Part shown: piece after piece, positions 46,902 through 57,170 of the stretch
Position numbering within the stretch: the first letter of the stretch is position 1
How the letters are laid out: each line of letters starts with the position of its first letter
Source of the DNA: Marseilla massiliensis
GTDB lineage: Bacteria > Bacteroidota > Bacteroidia > Bacteroidales > Bacteroidaceae
Length of the DNA stretch: 64,000 nt
NCBI RefSeq assembly: GCF_016899955.1
Contig: NZ_JACJJL010000007.1
Span: 1 to 64,000 of the forward strand
Direction: 5' to 3'
The notes under the pieces: model-generated
Seen by the model: only the letters and a program-made list of their open reading frames with translations
Databases searched by the model: none
Told to the model about the DNA's origin: nothing
Program-made: the position numbers and the translations under genes

Positions 46902-49685
46902 TCATTCGTTTACTATTCTCTTTGTATCCATTGTTACGCCATTCTCTTCGAGGGAGACCACATACACCCCTTTAGGACAGTTGCGTATCTCTGCCACTGC
47001 TTTCGTTTCGGTCTTGTTTATTTTTATCTCTTTGTTAAACATTGGGTTTGCTACAGAGGTTATTTTCAGTCTTGTCTTATCAGTTGCAGGCATGGAGAGT
47101 TCCACTGCAACGTCATTCTTGTTACTTGAATTGAATGCTGCAGACTTTATGTTTAATGCGTTGGATATGTTAATATTGGCATAGCTTACGGCTCCATCTT
47201 TGTTGGATATTACGCGAAGTTTATATTGACCAAATTTTTCAATGGGTAAACTGATATTATTACCATGCCCGACAAGATTGTTGCTTGCATCGTACCATTC
47301 GTATTTGGCGTTTTCATGTACGTTCCCTGCCGTTAACGTGTAATTGCCGTTGTCAATCTTGTAGCTTGCTGTTGGGGCCATTGCTGGTCTTGGTGTTATG
47401 CGAACCTCGAATGCTTCTCCTCCGACATAATTGCCGTTTTCATCTGCTTGGGCAACATGGAATCGTAATGTGTCGTTTTGAGTTACAGCAGTGTTTGCAA
47501 GAACCCTACACGTGAATAGTACATCATCAACTTGTGAGCCTGTTAGTTTCAGGTTGTTCAATTTGCTGTCTGTATCAAGTAATCGTATGACTTGTGGGTT
47601 TGCCGTGCTGTATGATAAATTACTTCCTTTCATACCTCCGGCTTTCCATGCATTGAGTATTGGGTTTGACAACTGCATTGATACTTCTATCTTGTCAAAG
47701 ACCGATGTCGTGGAGTTCTTGTCTGGCAAAACGACAATGTCATAGTTAGCCGTGTTTGAAGTCATATTACGTACAAGGACTGGCACATTATTGGTGGATA
47801 TGTCATTGTCATTGATTATAGTTAAGTTCTTTTGGACAATCTTTTTACTTTGAGATTTTTTATCAATAATCTTTTTTAAACTATCAATTGTGATTAATGG
47901 TGAGTCCCAATACGTGTCTTTGATTCTGGCGAGAATGCAAATGTGAAGATTTTTGCCAGTTTCTAAAGCTTCTTTTGTGATCTCATCATATAGAATAGTT
48001 GGCATTTCCAATATTTTACTTTCACCTGCTTTTATGTTTATACCAATCCCTGATTGATGAAGTTCGTTTCCGTATTTTGTTTCTGTCATTGGATTTGAAA
48101 TCCCTAACCATGCATCTGCATCTTGTCCAAATGCAGTATTTGCCCAATATGCTTGTATATATTTTCCATTTCCATTATAGTCTTTTATCCCTCTGTTAGT
48201 TATTCTATAATAAACATATACGAGTTGTTTTAGACTATTAATCTTTATTGGTTCACTTTCTTGATGCTCAAAACCGTCATCTGTATTGCGTATCCAGATG
48301 TCGGGGCTGTTCCAATATTCCGGTGCGGTCAAGTTTGGCTCTTTGCCTGTGTCTTCAATGTTATCTCTCATATACAAGTCAACATCCAACGGAATGTTGT
48401 TGAAAGCAAGGTCTTCTCCAACAGACTTAGGTATGGAAGAGTACATTGGTGTTTCTTTTTTTAAATCGTTGGCTTGTGCGTAATTGAATGCTTCCTCCAT
48501 TGTGATGCGGTCATTATTATCAGGGTCAGAGAACACGGTTCCTCCAGTATGTCTGTTACGTTCGTTAATGGCATTTGTCCAATGGAACACGAATTCATCG
48601 TATGGAATATTGGAGCAGGCATATGAAGATTCGCTTCCGCTGCAGGCTGTCGCTATAACGCGGCCGGATTTTTCGAGGTTATCAATGAAGCCCCCTGAGA
48701 AGCATTGCCCTAAAACTACGTTAATTGACCTTGCGTTGAATTGATCAAGTAAAGTAGCTAATTCTGTATCGTATAGTTTTTCGCTATTCCATAGGCAAAT
48801 ATATGATTTGGATATGTAGTCATTAGTGCCGCCATGGTCAATTACGAATAAAAAGAATTGATCTTCAGATGTCACTTTTGATGCCATCTTGTTTATCTCG
48901 TTTATTACATTCTTTTTTGTTGCTGCATATTCAAGTTCATCCTGTCCATCAAAATCCAAGTCCAAAGAAGAAGATACAAACTTGCCTATTCCATAATCAT
49001 AGCTGTCAGCATCAGGATCGTTTCCGTCGGCCATGATTGGAACTATGTTACCCTTTGGAATCCCATATTTGTTTGTTAGTGTCTGATATATGTATGAACA
49101 GTCATTCCAGTAGCGGCCGTAATTACTTATTGGACTTATTCCTCCGCTGAGGATTATTGCATACGTGCGTTTGGCTATTTCTGAATTGCTGTTCGTTTGC
49201 GTATTTTTAGGAACCCGGAGCTTTAGATTGTAATTGTTGCCATATCTGTTTTTGATACGCGCCGGTGTGGCAACGATTCCATTTGGAAGTGAGTCTAAGT
49301 GGTCTATGCTTGTTGGGGCAATATAAATTATTGCTGGATCCATATTTGTTTTTATACTTTTAGGCATCGTGTATATGGTACATTTATGATTCCAGCCTTT
49401 GTTGGGCTCTTCGTCAACAAGTATTTTCCATCCTAGATTAAACATTGGAGGTAATGACACCTTATTGGGGAGATTAACATGAGCGGTGTCCCATGTTATA
49501 TTGGGATCAAGTTTATAAAAGTCTACGCTATCACGATTTGGGTACATACTAATTACTTGATTCAGTGCAACTTCAAACGTAACTTCTTTGACTTCCTGCG
49601 GAGGAAATACTTGTATTTGTGCAGATACTGTGCTTGTTATTACCATTGCAAATGTAATTGCAATCAGACTGAATATTCTTTTCAT
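46902..49685 (-). CDS. Secreted caspase/legumain-like cysteine peptidase with type IX sorting domain
   Basis: 927 residues with a signal peptide (about 1-22). Residues 173-370 look like a clan CD peptidase: AIILSGG, NDCSYIYQTLTNKYGIP, catalytic His284 in FVIDHGG and Cys328 in LGQCFSGG. The 44-residue spacing is close to legumain (family C13). An immunoglobulin-like region and a sorting domain ending PKGVYVVSLEENGVTMDTKRIVNE follow. Base composition is clearly more AT-rich than the neighbours, which hints at acquisition by transfer. Substrate unknown; C25 gingipains are more distant relatives. Confidence 0.83.
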   Translation of the reverse strand: MKRIFSLIAITFAMVITSTVSAQIQVFPPQEVKEVTFEVALNQVISMYPNRDSVDFYKLDPNITWDTAHVNLPNKVSLPPMFNLGWKILVDEEPNKGWNHKCTIYTMPKSIKTNMDPAIIYIAPTSIDHLDSLPNGIVATPARIKNRYGNNYNLKLRVPKNTQTNSNSEIAKRTYAIILSGGISPISNYGRYWNDCSYIYQTLTNKYGIPKGNIVPIMADGNDPDADSYDYGIGKFVSSSLDLDFDGQDELEYAATKKNVINEINKMASKVTSEDQFFLFVIDHGGTNDYISKSYICLWNSEKLYDTELATLLDQFNARSINVVLGQCFSGGFIDNLEKSGRVIATACSGSESSYACSNIPYDEFVFHWTNAINERNRHTGGTVFSDPDNNDRITMEEAFNYAQANDLKKETPMYSSIPKSVGEDLAFNNIPLDVDLYMRDNIEDTGKEPNLTAPEYWNSPDIWIRNTDDGFEHQESEPIKINSLKQLVYVYYRITNRGIKDYNGNGKYIQAYWANTAFGQDADAWLGISNPMTETKYGNELHQSGIGINIKAGESKILEMPTILYDEITKEALETGKNLHICILARIKDTYWDSPLITIDSLKKIIDKKSQSKKIVQKNLTIINDNDISTNNVPVLVRNMTSNTANYDIVVLPDKNSTTSVFDKIEVSMQLSNPILNAWKAGGMKGSNLSYSTANPQVIRLLDTDSKLNNLKLTGSQVDDVLFTCRVLANTAVTQNDTLRFHVAQADENGNYVGGEAFEVRITPRPAMAPTASYKIDNGNYTLTAGNVHENAKYEWYDASNNLVGHGNNISLPIEKFGQYKLRVISNKDGAVSYANINISNALNIKSAAFNSSNKNDVAVELSMPATDKTRLKITSVANPMFNKEIKINKTETKAVAEIRNCPKGVYVVSLEENGVTMDTKRIVNE

Positions 49686-50084
49686 GTTGTTTAGATTTTT
49701 AGATATAGGATAATATTACTGTAAATGATACGTCTTACAACGAAAATCTCTATTGCTAAAGGTTTCAGTTATAATATATTAGTTAGAGGGAACCATGGAG
49801 CCTCTGTGAGTTTGCTCAGTTCCATGATGTCGTACAAGGCCGTTTTGGATGATTGGCCGTTTAGATTTGTTGTCATGTTGTTGGCTGGCAAATCCGGTAT
49901 ATGTGAGATGCCGGTGCGGCAGCCTTGCTACGTGTTCATGCGTTTTTGACTTTTGCGTTATACGTTGATAACGTCGCAATGAAGAAGTTGCATGCGGATG
50001 CAACGGCTTCTACTTATGGATTGTGGGCTGCTTAGTGTATGTCTTTTCCATAGGCATTTATTGTTTTATGTTTGAATTTATCCG

Positions 50085-50115
50085 CAAATATAGCTATTTG
50101 TATGATAAATGCCAA
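50085..50115 (-). promoter_or_regulatory. Promoter upstream of the peptidase gene
   Basis: TTG (50115-50113) and TATATTTG (50092-50085) with a 20-bp gap on the minus strand. The leader to the peptidase start would be about 390 nt and includes a stem GAAG-TTGCAT/ATGCAA-CTTC near 49984-50012, so the promoter may instead serve a short RNA. Nothing else is recognised between 49686 and 50294. Confidence 0.55.
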
Positions 50116-50294
50116 GTTTTATGATGATATTGTTATTGTGCTGTAGGTTATTTAATGTTTATTAATATTGTGTCCGTAGCGTGATATGTGCCTTGCGTGA
50201 GCACTGTTTACTTGTTGTTGAACATTGTAATTGCGTATTCTTTATATTGGCATATATTATAATGTGACTTGGTTCGCCTTGTGGCCAAGCGCAG

Positions 50295-50327
50295 AGTAGG
50301 CCGTTCTTCAATACGGAACGGCCTACT
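50295..50327. terminator. Hairpin downstream of the RidA-like gene
   Basis: AGTAGGCCGTTC and GAACGGCCTACT are perfect 12-bp inverted repeats with a 9-nt loop, 160 bp beyond the stop of the last gene of the cytochrome operon. Neither strand has a full T run. Confidence 0.55.
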
Positions 50328-50486
50328 TCTGTTGCGTGCGTGTCGTTTGTTATGGCTGCCCACGCAGTATGGGGCGGTCATCTGAATGTAGGGTGGTTGT
50401 GTGGCGTATGCCCGGGGCGGTGAGTTTGCTGCCGCGGGCCGACGCTGCCGGTAAGTGTCGGTGTGAATACCGTGAGTAGGTAAGGT

Positions 50487-51632
50487 TCAGAACGGTGCAA
50501 ACTCCTTGTGGCTGGCAGTGCATATTGCCATGCACTCCATCTCGATGAGCCACCCGGGGCGGCATACCGGGGCGTGGACTATGAGCCGTGGCGTTGAGGG
50601 AAACCTGCCGTCGAACATGGCTTTCACCGTGGAGTAGTCGGCCGGGTCGCGCAGGTAGACTGTCATCTGTGCCACATCGTCGAACGTGCAGCCAGCCTCG
50701 CGGAGCAGCGCCTCGACGTTGCCCCACATGCGCTCCGTCTGTTTCCTTATGTCGCCCGGGTAGACCACATCGCCGTTGGTGTCGATGCTGGCCGTGCCCG
50801 ATATGAACACGTGGTGGCGGTCGCCGTATTCCACGCTTGTGCCGCGCTCGAAACTCACCCCGTAGTCGCTGGTGCGGTTCATGTGGTCGGCGGCATACAG
50901 GTGCTGTATTTGCTCTTTGCAGATGCCTTTGATGGCGTAGTTGTCCATTTGCACCGACACCGTGGCGTCTTCCTGCCTTCCGCCTATGCCTGTGCTGGCA
51001 ATGAAATGCGTTGCCGGCGTGAGGCTTTGCGTGGCAAAGACCTCGTTGCGCGCCTTGACCATGCCGGCGTAGTTGATGTCGACATCGTTGACGAAAAACC
51101 ACGTGCGGATGCAGTTGTCAGCCAGGCTGCAACCCTCTGCGGCAAGCTGCATCACATAGCTGTTTAGCAGCAGGCGCGTTTGCAGCTCCGAGTTGGCTTC
51201 GTGGCGGTGGGCGCCGCCGTCCCACAGGTGGGTGTATCTGCCGTGGGCCACACGGTAGAGTCCGCTCGGCGAGATGGCCGTGGCCACTCCAGACTGCATG
51301 TATACCCACAGTGCCACCTTGGTTCCGTCGAGCGGAGCCTGCTCGATTACCGACAGGGCGCAGTCTGACCCCTCGGCCGCCATTGCGTGGATGGTGGCCG
51401 CCTGGTTGGCGGCGTCGCTCAGGTAGTAGCGTTTGAACACGGCCTCAGTGCCCCGCAGTTCGTTGGAGCGCAGCTCGTCGTAGGTGTTGAGCAGGGCGTC
51501 GAGCTGCTCGGCGTAGCTCAGCGATGTGTCTGTCACGTGTATCACGGCTTGGCATTCCCTTGCCTCAGTGCCGTTGTCAAACTCGAATATCTCTGTCTTT
51601 GTGTTGGCTTTGCTTACAGTCTGTTTGTTCAT
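50487..51632 (-). CDS. RidA/YjgF-superfamily protein, possibly chorismatase-like
   Basis: 381 residues, two-part. The C-terminal half (HHVFISGTASIDTNGDVVYPGDIRKQTERMWGNVEALLREAGCTFDDVAQMTVYLRD ... CRPGWLIEMECMAI) is a YjgF fold with the RPxxLxEME-type end. The longer N-terminal half and overall size resemble the FkbO/Hyg5 chorismatase group rather than 130-residue RidA deaminases. The substrate is not known. It is the last gene of the porin-imelysin-dihaem-CcsBA run, 32 bp after ccsBA. Confidence 0.72.
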   Translation of the reverse strand: MNKQTVSKANTKTEIFEFDNGTEARECQAVIHVTDTSLSYAEQLDALLNTYDELRSNELRGTEAVFKRYYLSDAANQAATIHAMAAEGSDCALSVIEQAPLDGTKVALWVYMQSGVATAISPSGLYRVAHGRYTHLWDGGAHRHEANSELQTRLLLNSYVMQLAAEGCSLADNCIRTWFFVNDVDINYAGMVKARNEVFATQSLTPATHFIASTGIGGRQEDATVSVQMDNYAIKGICKEQIQHLYAADHMNRTSDYGVSFERGTSVEYGDRHHVFISGTASIDTNGDVVYPGDIRKQTERMWGNVEALLREAGCTFDDVAQMTVYLRDPADYSTVKAMFDGRFPSTPRLIVHAPVCRPGWLIEMECMAICTASHKEFAPF

Positions 51633-51664
51633 AGTTGTTTTATTGTGTTAATGGTGTAGTCATT

Positions 51665-53926
51665 TCAGGCGTAGGTGTGCATTCCGCTGCCCAGGAAATA
51701 GTTTACCCCGAAATACGTCATCAGTATGGTCAGGAAGGCTGCGGCCATGAATGCGTGGAAGCACAGCGGTCGCCTCAGGGCGGGCAGCGTGTCGGTGTGG
51801 GCAGCCACGGCGTAGACCATGAGGGTTATCAGGGCCCATGTCTCCTTGGGGTCCCATCCCCAGTATTGCCCCCACGACACGTTGGCCCACACCGCCCCGA
51901 CGAAGGTGCCTATGCCGAGTGCCGCCAGGGCGGGGTAGAGCAGCAGCCGCGAGAGCAGCTGCAGCGATGCCAGTGGCGCCTCGGTGCTTCCGGCTGAGCC
52001 CCTGAGCCTGTGCGCGGCGGCTATGGCCAGGGCCGTTACACCGCAGATGAACGTCAGCGAGAGCAGGGCGAAGGCAAGCATGATGACCGACACGTGGATG
52101 CTCAGCAGTGGCGAATTGAGCACCGGCATTATGTTGGTTATGGCTGGGTCCATCTGTCCGATGTGCGACACGAGCAGGAAGAAGCCCGCCATGAGGAATC
52201 CGAAAGTGAGGGCGATGGGAAACCGCCGGCTGGCCGCCATCGACAGCAACATGACGAGCCACGCAACGAGCAGCATGGTCTCGTAGCCGTTGGACATGGG
52301 AATGTTTCCAGAGACAATCCATCGTAGCGCCCCGCAGAAGGTGAGCGCGGCAAAGGCGGCGCCCATAGTGGCGAGGCTTATGCGGCGCACGGCCTTGCAG
52401 GCCCTGCCGTCTGCCATGGTGTCGGGGCGCGGGGCGCTGAGGCGTATGATGGCGGCGGCCAGCGTGACGAGGCCCATGGCGAGGCACACCATGAAGAGGA
52501 TGGTGGCAAAGGGTATGGCGTTGTATGTGCGCTCGGCCCACGTCTGCACGGACCCGGGCAGCGAGTGGCCGGCGTTTTGCGTCTGGTAGGCCGCCATCTT
52601 GTCGATGATGGTGCGAGCGGCGGGCGTGTTGCCTTTCAGAATCTCGCCGTAGAGCAGCGAGAACACGTTGGCCATGTACAGCCGCCGGTCGTTGCCTATG
52701 GTGTCGGGCAGGTTGTCGGTGGGCGCATACCACGTGGTGTGGCCCCCCGCGGTGTGCGGAAACACCTTGAGCGTCAGTCCGCGGCGCAGCTCCATTATGA
52801 GCTGAATCTTGTTGTCAATGTCGGCCGCCTGCTTGTGGAATGCGTCGCGGTTGCCCCTGTAATACTCGTGTATGTATGGGCCGAGAATGTATCCGCCCAT
52901 GTCGGAGTTGAAAAACGTGTTCACCGAGACGTAGTCGGGCAGCTGCAAAGTCTCTTTCAGCTCGCCGTCCTTCAGCTTTATGAATGGTTCGTCGCTCCAC
53001 TCGTCGCCCCAGAATATCCATCCCGAGAGCACCTGCTCGGCCGTGAGGCCCCGGTACGAGCGGCTTCCGTGCAGTTTCTTGGTGAAGTCGATGGCCAGCG
53101 TCTGCAGCTGGCATATCCTGTCGTTGTACAGTATGTTGAGCCTGCCGAGCCTGTCGGCGTCGGCCTCGGGCAGGGTGGTGGCTGCCCGTGCGGCCTGGGG
53201 GGCCATGGCCAGCAGTGCCGCCGCGCCCATGATGCCGCGCCTGAGCAGCGGGCTGCGCAGCAGTTTGCGGTAGGTGGCCCCGGGGTCGATGAGCATCCAC
53301 ACGAGCGAGATGAACAGCAGGGCGTAGCCGGTGTAAGTCACGGCTATGCCCCACGGGTCGGAGTTGACAGCCAGTATGCTGCCCCTCATGTCTTCGTCGT
53401 ACGAGCTTTGGTATAGCCTCACGGAGCTGTAAGTCATGATGTTGTTCATAGAAACACGGCCTTTGGTCTGTGCGGTGCCGTCGATGATGGTCAGCGCCGA
53501 CACGTAGTCGGACGGCGCCTTTGTGCCTTTGTAGTATTCGATGTCGAACCTGTCGAGGCGAATCTCGAACGGCAGGCTACGCGTGGCAGGTGTATCTGTT
53601 CCGTTGTCTTCGTAATAGGTGGCTGTGGGCTGGCCTATGCGCAGGTGAATCATGCCCCTGCGGGCAGTAAGGTGGGTGAGCAGCGCGCCGGCAAGGATGA
53701 TGGCGAGCGATGCGTGGAGCGTCAGCAGCGACCACCGCCTGAGCCTGCGCCTGGCAATCCACGCAATGCCTGTGGCGGCCAGCATGGCCCACAGCAGCGT
53801 GAACCACCACGCTCCGTAGATGTGTGTCGACACGAAGTCGGTGCCTTCCGACTTCTCTATTACCGTTGCGGCGGCCATGGCCGCTATGGTGAGTATGTAG
53901 AATGCGAAAAGAGCTTTCCTTGTCAT
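51665..53926 (-). CDS. Fused cytochrome c biogenesis protein CcsB-CcsA (ResB-ResC)
   Basis: 753 residues with about ten membrane segments. The N-terminal half is ResB-like with a large periplasmic part (about 95-400). The C-terminal half is CcsA-like, with the haem-handling motif WGWDPKETWALITLMVYA near 690. System II proteins carry haem across the membrane and attach it to CxxCH proteins. The dihaem protein encoded 94 bp upstream is a natural client. Confidence 0.92.
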   Translation of the reverse strand: MTRKALFAFYILTIAAMAAATVIEKSEGTDFVSTHIYGAWWFTLLWAMLAATGIAWIARRRLRRWSLLTLHASLAIILAGALLTHLTARRGMIHLRIGQPTATYYEDNGTDTPATRSLPFEIRLDRFDIEYYKGTKAPSDYVSALTIIDGTAQTKGRVSMNNIMTYSSVRLYQSSYDEDMRGSILAVNSDPWGIAVTYTGYALLFISLVWMLIDPGATYRKLLRSPLLRRGIMGAAALLAMAPQAARAATTLPEADADRLGRLNILYNDRICQLQTLAIDFTKKLHGSRSYRGLTAEQVLSGWIFWGDEWSDEPFIKLKDGELKETLQLPDYVSVNTFFNSDMGGYILGPYIHEYYRGNRDAFHKQAADIDNKIQLIMELRRGLTLKVFPHTAGGHTTWYAPTDNLPDTIGNDRRLYMANVFSLLYGEILKGNTPAARTIIDKMAAYQTQNAGHSLPGSVQTWAERTYNAIPFATILFMVCLAMGLVTLAAAIIRLSAPRPDTMADGRACKAVRRISLATMGAAFAALTFCGALRWIVSGNIPMSNGYETMLLVAWLVMLLSMAASRRFPIALTFGFLMAGFFLLVSHIGQMDPAITNIMPVLNSPLLSIHVSVIMLAFALLSLTFICGVTALAIAAAHRLRGSAGSTEAPLASLQLLSRLLLYPALAALGIGTFVGAVWANVSWGQYWGWDPKETWALITLMVYAVAAHTDTLPALRRPLCFHAFMAAAFLTILMTYFGVNYFLGSGMHTYA

Positions 53927-54020
53927 ATCCTTGCAGGTTGGTTTGTGTCAGGGTTTAGCCGGGCCGGTGGCTGTGTGCCAGGCCGGCCCGGCCGAAGGTT
54001 GCGACGGTAGGTAGGGGCCG

Positions 54021-55736
54021 TCAGATAGAGCGCAAGAACTTGACCACCGCGTCGCGGTCGGCCTTAGGCAGGTTGTAGAACTTGTACGCACTGTCGTATG
54101 CCTGGCTCTTCTTGCTGTAGCAGTGCCACATTATAGCCTCCACCTCGTTGCGTGCGCGGCAGTCGTGCAGGCGGTCTTCGGCCCCGGTGTTGATGAGCGA
54201 CAGGCCACGCCCCCAGAGCGGGGTGGTGCGGCACCACGAGCCGTGGATGTCGTTGGCCATGTACAGCTTGTGCTGCACGAAGTCGGAGTAGGGGTAAATC
54301 TTCTGCTTGGGATACTTCGGCAGCGGGCGCCCCTTTATTACGTCGGGCGTCCAGTAATTGTCGTCGCCCGTAGTCCACGACGGCCTGTGGCAGGTGGCGC
54401 AGCCCATTTCCATGAACAGTTTCTTGCCTCTCTGCACGTCGGGGTCGTTGAGGTTGCGTGCCCGCGGTATCGACAGGCCGCGGTGCCACACCATGAACGC
54501 ATAGAAGTTGTCGGTGCTCATGTCGGGCGTGAAGTTGTGCCACTTGTTGTCAAACTGGTTGGTGTTGGGCGATAGGAGGTTCTTCACGGCGTCGGCAATG
54601 CCCTCGTCGGTGCCGTCGGCATAGTATGGCGACGTCGGGTCGCGCTTGATGGCGCTTATCACGTCGGCGTTCATCGACATGGCGTCGGCCCATGCTTGTG
54701 TGGTGTAGAGCTTAGGCCGGTCGGGTCGCGACACGTTGGGTATGTTCCACATGGCGTTGGCTCCGGCCCCGTCTTGCAGGCTGGCCCTGGTGAGCGCATA
54801 GGTGTACCGCTTTATCTTGCCCGTCACGGCAGTGCCGTCGGCCAGAGCGCCCGGGCTTGTCCAGTTGGTGTAGTAAGCGGTCGACGCCCAGTCGTTGGCC
54901 TCTTTGTCCCACATGGCCGGGTTGACCTCAGAGTATCGTGCCGTGAGCTCATACTGCTTTTTCAGCGAGTCGTCGGGTATGGCGTCAATAAGTCCGGTTC
55001 CAATGATGCCGATAGTCGACTCGAGGCGCACCGCGTAGTTGGTTGGCACGGGGTAAGTGTTGAAGGCCGAGGGGGCGATGGTCACCTCGGGGTAAATCAG
55101 TTCGTAAGAGTCGCCGCCGTTGGGGAACGTCATCGACAGTCCGCTCTCCATTGCCGTGACGTTCTTCCAGGTTATTGTTATCTTGTCTTCGTCGACAGGT
55201 GGCAGGAACGGCGATACTGCCTGTGTCTGCGGCATGCCCGTCACCTCGCTGATGTATGGGCCGTCGTTGCTGTTTGCCCCGTCGTCGGGATGGTATATCA
55301 CGAGCAGGTAGCCATTGCCGAAGCCGGCCTTGTAGGAGTCTTGCCGCTTTCCGTGGCCGTAGCCCGGGTGGCAGTCAATGCACGACTTGCGCACCGAGGC
55401 CGGGCCGAGCCCGTTGAAGGGTGGCGTGTCGATGGTGACATTGCGCTCAAAGAACATCTCGCCGCGGTTGAACTGGTCGGTCAGTCCCATGTTGGTTGTG
55501 GCCGGGGTCTCGTCTTCATAGCATCCTTCCGACACGTTGAGCGTTGTGCCCAGCTCTCCTCCGGGATACCATTCGTCGGCAGAGAAGTTGCCCACGGCCT
55601 TTCCGATGTACGACACATCGTCGACAGCGCCGGTCTGTCCGCCTCCTGTCGAGGGGACGTCGTCGGAGCATGCCGCCATCGACAGGCAGATGCATCCGGC
55701 CAAGAGCTGAATGTTTCTTGTCTTGTTCAAATTCAT
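54021..55736 (-). CDS. Dihaem oxidoreductase-like lipoprotein (DHOR/DUF1111)
   Basis: 571 residues with a lipobox (MAAC, Cys23). Two CxxCH haem-binding motifs, CIDCH (119-123) and CATCH (446-450), match the DHOR family of putative thiol or redox enzymes. ARNLNDPDVQRGKKLFMEMGCATCHRP and the C-terminal LPKADRDAVVKFLRSI are typical. In other bacteria DHOR genes pair with imelysin genes, as here. Exact electron partners are unknown. Confidence 0.9.
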   Translation of the reverse strand: MNLNKTRNIQLLAGCICLSMAACSDDVPSTGGGQTGAVDDVSYIGKAVGNFSADEWYPGGELGTTLNVSEGCYEDETPATTNMGLTDQFNRGEMFFERNVTIDTPPFNGLGPASVRKSCIDCHPGYGHGKRQDSYKAGFGNGYLLVIYHPDDGANSNDGPYISEVTGMPQTQAVSPFLPPVDEDKITITWKNVTAMESGLSMTFPNGGDSYELIYPEVTIAPSAFNTYPVPTNYAVRLESTIGIIGTGLIDAIPDDSLKKQYELTARYSEVNPAMWDKEANDWASTAYYTNWTSPGALADGTAVTGKIKRYTYALTRASLQDGAGANAMWNIPNVSRPDRPKLYTTQAWADAMSMNADVISAIKRDPTSPYYADGTDEGIADAVKNLLSPNTNQFDNKWHNFTPDMSTDNFYAFMVWHRGLSIPRARNLNDPDVQRGKKLFMEMGCATCHRPSWTTGDDNYWTPDVIKGRPLPKYPKQKIYPYSDFVQHKLYMANDIHGSWCRTTPLWGRGLSLINTGAEDRLHDCRARNEVEAIMWHCYSKKSQAYDSAYKFYNLPKADRDAVVKFLRSI

Positions 55737-55768
55737 AATCGTATTTTTTAGTTATTAATCAGTATGTG

Positions 55769-55796
55769 CTCGTGCCGGCAGCGGCGCCGGCACGAG
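55769..55796 (-). other. Intergenic hairpin between imelysin and DHOR genes
   Basis: CTCGTGCCGG and CCGGCACGAG form a perfect 10-bp stem, 29 bp after the imelysin stop. No T run follows on the minus strand, so it may stabilise or process the operon messenger rather than end it. Confidence 0.5.
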
Positions 55797-55824
55797 TCAA
55801 CAGTCACAGTGTGTTGTAATGTCG

Positions 55825-57093
55825 TCAGTTGATTGAAATCCAGTCGGAAGCCTTGTTCAGCTCGCTGTCAAGCTCGGCAATGGCATCCATGGCCGTCTTC
55901 ACATAGTCGGCCTGTGGGGCGTCGACAAATGCCACGCCGGAGTTGATGCAGGCATCGAGGGCCGTGAACGAGCTCTGGAGGGCGTTCTCGAGCGATGTCG
56001 CCATGGTCGGGTTATACTTTCTCAGGTATGCCATGATCGACTTGTTCTCGTCGCGACTGCCTTCCACTCCGCCGTAGATGGAGTTTTCTATGCTTATGAT
56101 GTTGTCCTTGAAATCCACAAACGACTTCTTGCTGTAGGGCGACTCGATGTAGTTGGGGTCGGCTCCGGTGTATGCCTGGCCTATCTTCTGCCCGCTCACC
56201 TCCTGAGCTATGTTGGCGCACCCGGCCACGAGAATGGTGTTCATCACCACGCGCCATGTTGCATAGGTGCTGCCAATGTTGGTAGCCTCGAGCATGTTTT
56301 TGCCATAGGTGTAGTTGTTGCCTTCCACAGTGTTGGGCAGTTCACACTCGTCGACAACGCGGGTGATGTGGTCGCTCGGTGCGTTCTCGTTCCATGAAAC
56401 CTCGAGTTGCCAGCAGCGGTCGCGCAAGTCGCCGGCCACGGCAGCGGCATATATCAGCTCCTCGCGGCCCGACACGCGTACGCCTTTGCTCGTGAAGGCC
56501 TCGTCGGTTTCGTAAGCCCTCAGGCTCTCGACGGTGCGGTTGGCTCCGTTGCGGAACAGGATGAACTCAATGCCGTGGAATCCCAGCAGCTCCTGGCCCA
56601 TCTTGTTGCCGGCGTAGCTGATGCCCTCATCGCCATTGTCGAGCATGGCTATCTTGTCGGCATTGCTTAGCTCGGTTACAAGACCGTCGAGGTCGAGCGG
56701 CCATGTGTCGATGTGCGGGTCGATGCCGAACACTGTTGCCGCCCCGTAGAGGAACGCCTCGCTTTCCTCCCACGACTGGCGTGCCTGCAGGAACTTTGAG
56801 CATATAGCGTCGAACTCTGTCTGCGTGAGGCTCGTTGGGTCGGCCTTGAACTTGTCTTTGGCTTCGGCCAGCATCTCATACAGCTCGCCCGTCTCCGTGG
56901 CCAGGTCGCTGTATGTGGGGTAGACCACATTGTTGACATACTGGGTGGTGATGTCTTTCATCATCTGTTCCTTTTCGCCCAATGCCGACTCGTCAGTACT
57001 GCCGTCGCCGTTGTCGTCGCTGCACGATGTTAACCCGGCGGTCATGGCCATTGCCATTGCAAAGGCGGATGCATAGTAAAATAATCTTTTCAT
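55825..57093 (-). CDS. Imelysin-family lipoprotein (M75 type)
   Basis: 422 residues with a lipobox (LTSC, Cys24). The imelysin signature GxHxxE is present as GFHGIE (171-176). The fold is helical, and family members are envelope proteins tied to iron or haem acquisition rather than proven peptidases. It lies between the porin and the DHOR genes (77 and 88 bp gaps). Confidence 0.91.
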   Translation of the reverse strand: MKRLFYYASAFAMAMAMTAGLTSCSDDNGDGSTDESALGEKEQMMKDITTQYVNNVVYPTYSDLATETGELYEMLAEAKDKFKADPTSLTQTEFDAICSKFLQARQSWEESEAFLYGAATVFGIDPHIDTWPLDLDGLVTELSNADKIAMLDNGDEGISYAGNKMGQELLGFHGIEFILFRNGANRTVESLRAYETDEAFTSKGVRVSGREELIYAAAVAGDLRDRCWQLEVSWNENAPSDHITRVVDECELPNTVEGNNYTYGKNMLEATNIGSTYATWRVVMNTILVAGCANIAQEVSGQKIGQAYTGADPNYIESPYSKKSFVDFKDNIISIENSIYGGVEGSRDENKSIMAYLRKYNPTMATSLENALQSSFTALDACINSGVAFVDAPQADYVKTAMDAIAELDSELNKASDWISIN

Positions 57094-57170
57094 TGTGTAA
57101 TATTGTTAGTTGTTATTGGATGTTTGTCTGTCGGTGCCCGTTTGCGCGCTGTGTGCCGCGGCGTCCGGGC

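Noticed and set aside
46902..49685. Gingipain (C25) assignment for the peptidase
   Set aside because: The His/Cys region fits a legumain/caspase-like pattern better, and the gingipain-specific segments are not evident; called clan CD only.
49838..49900. GGCCGTTT motifs as another 22-bp array
   Set aside because: The two motifs are 17 bp apart and no further units keep a 22-bp frame.
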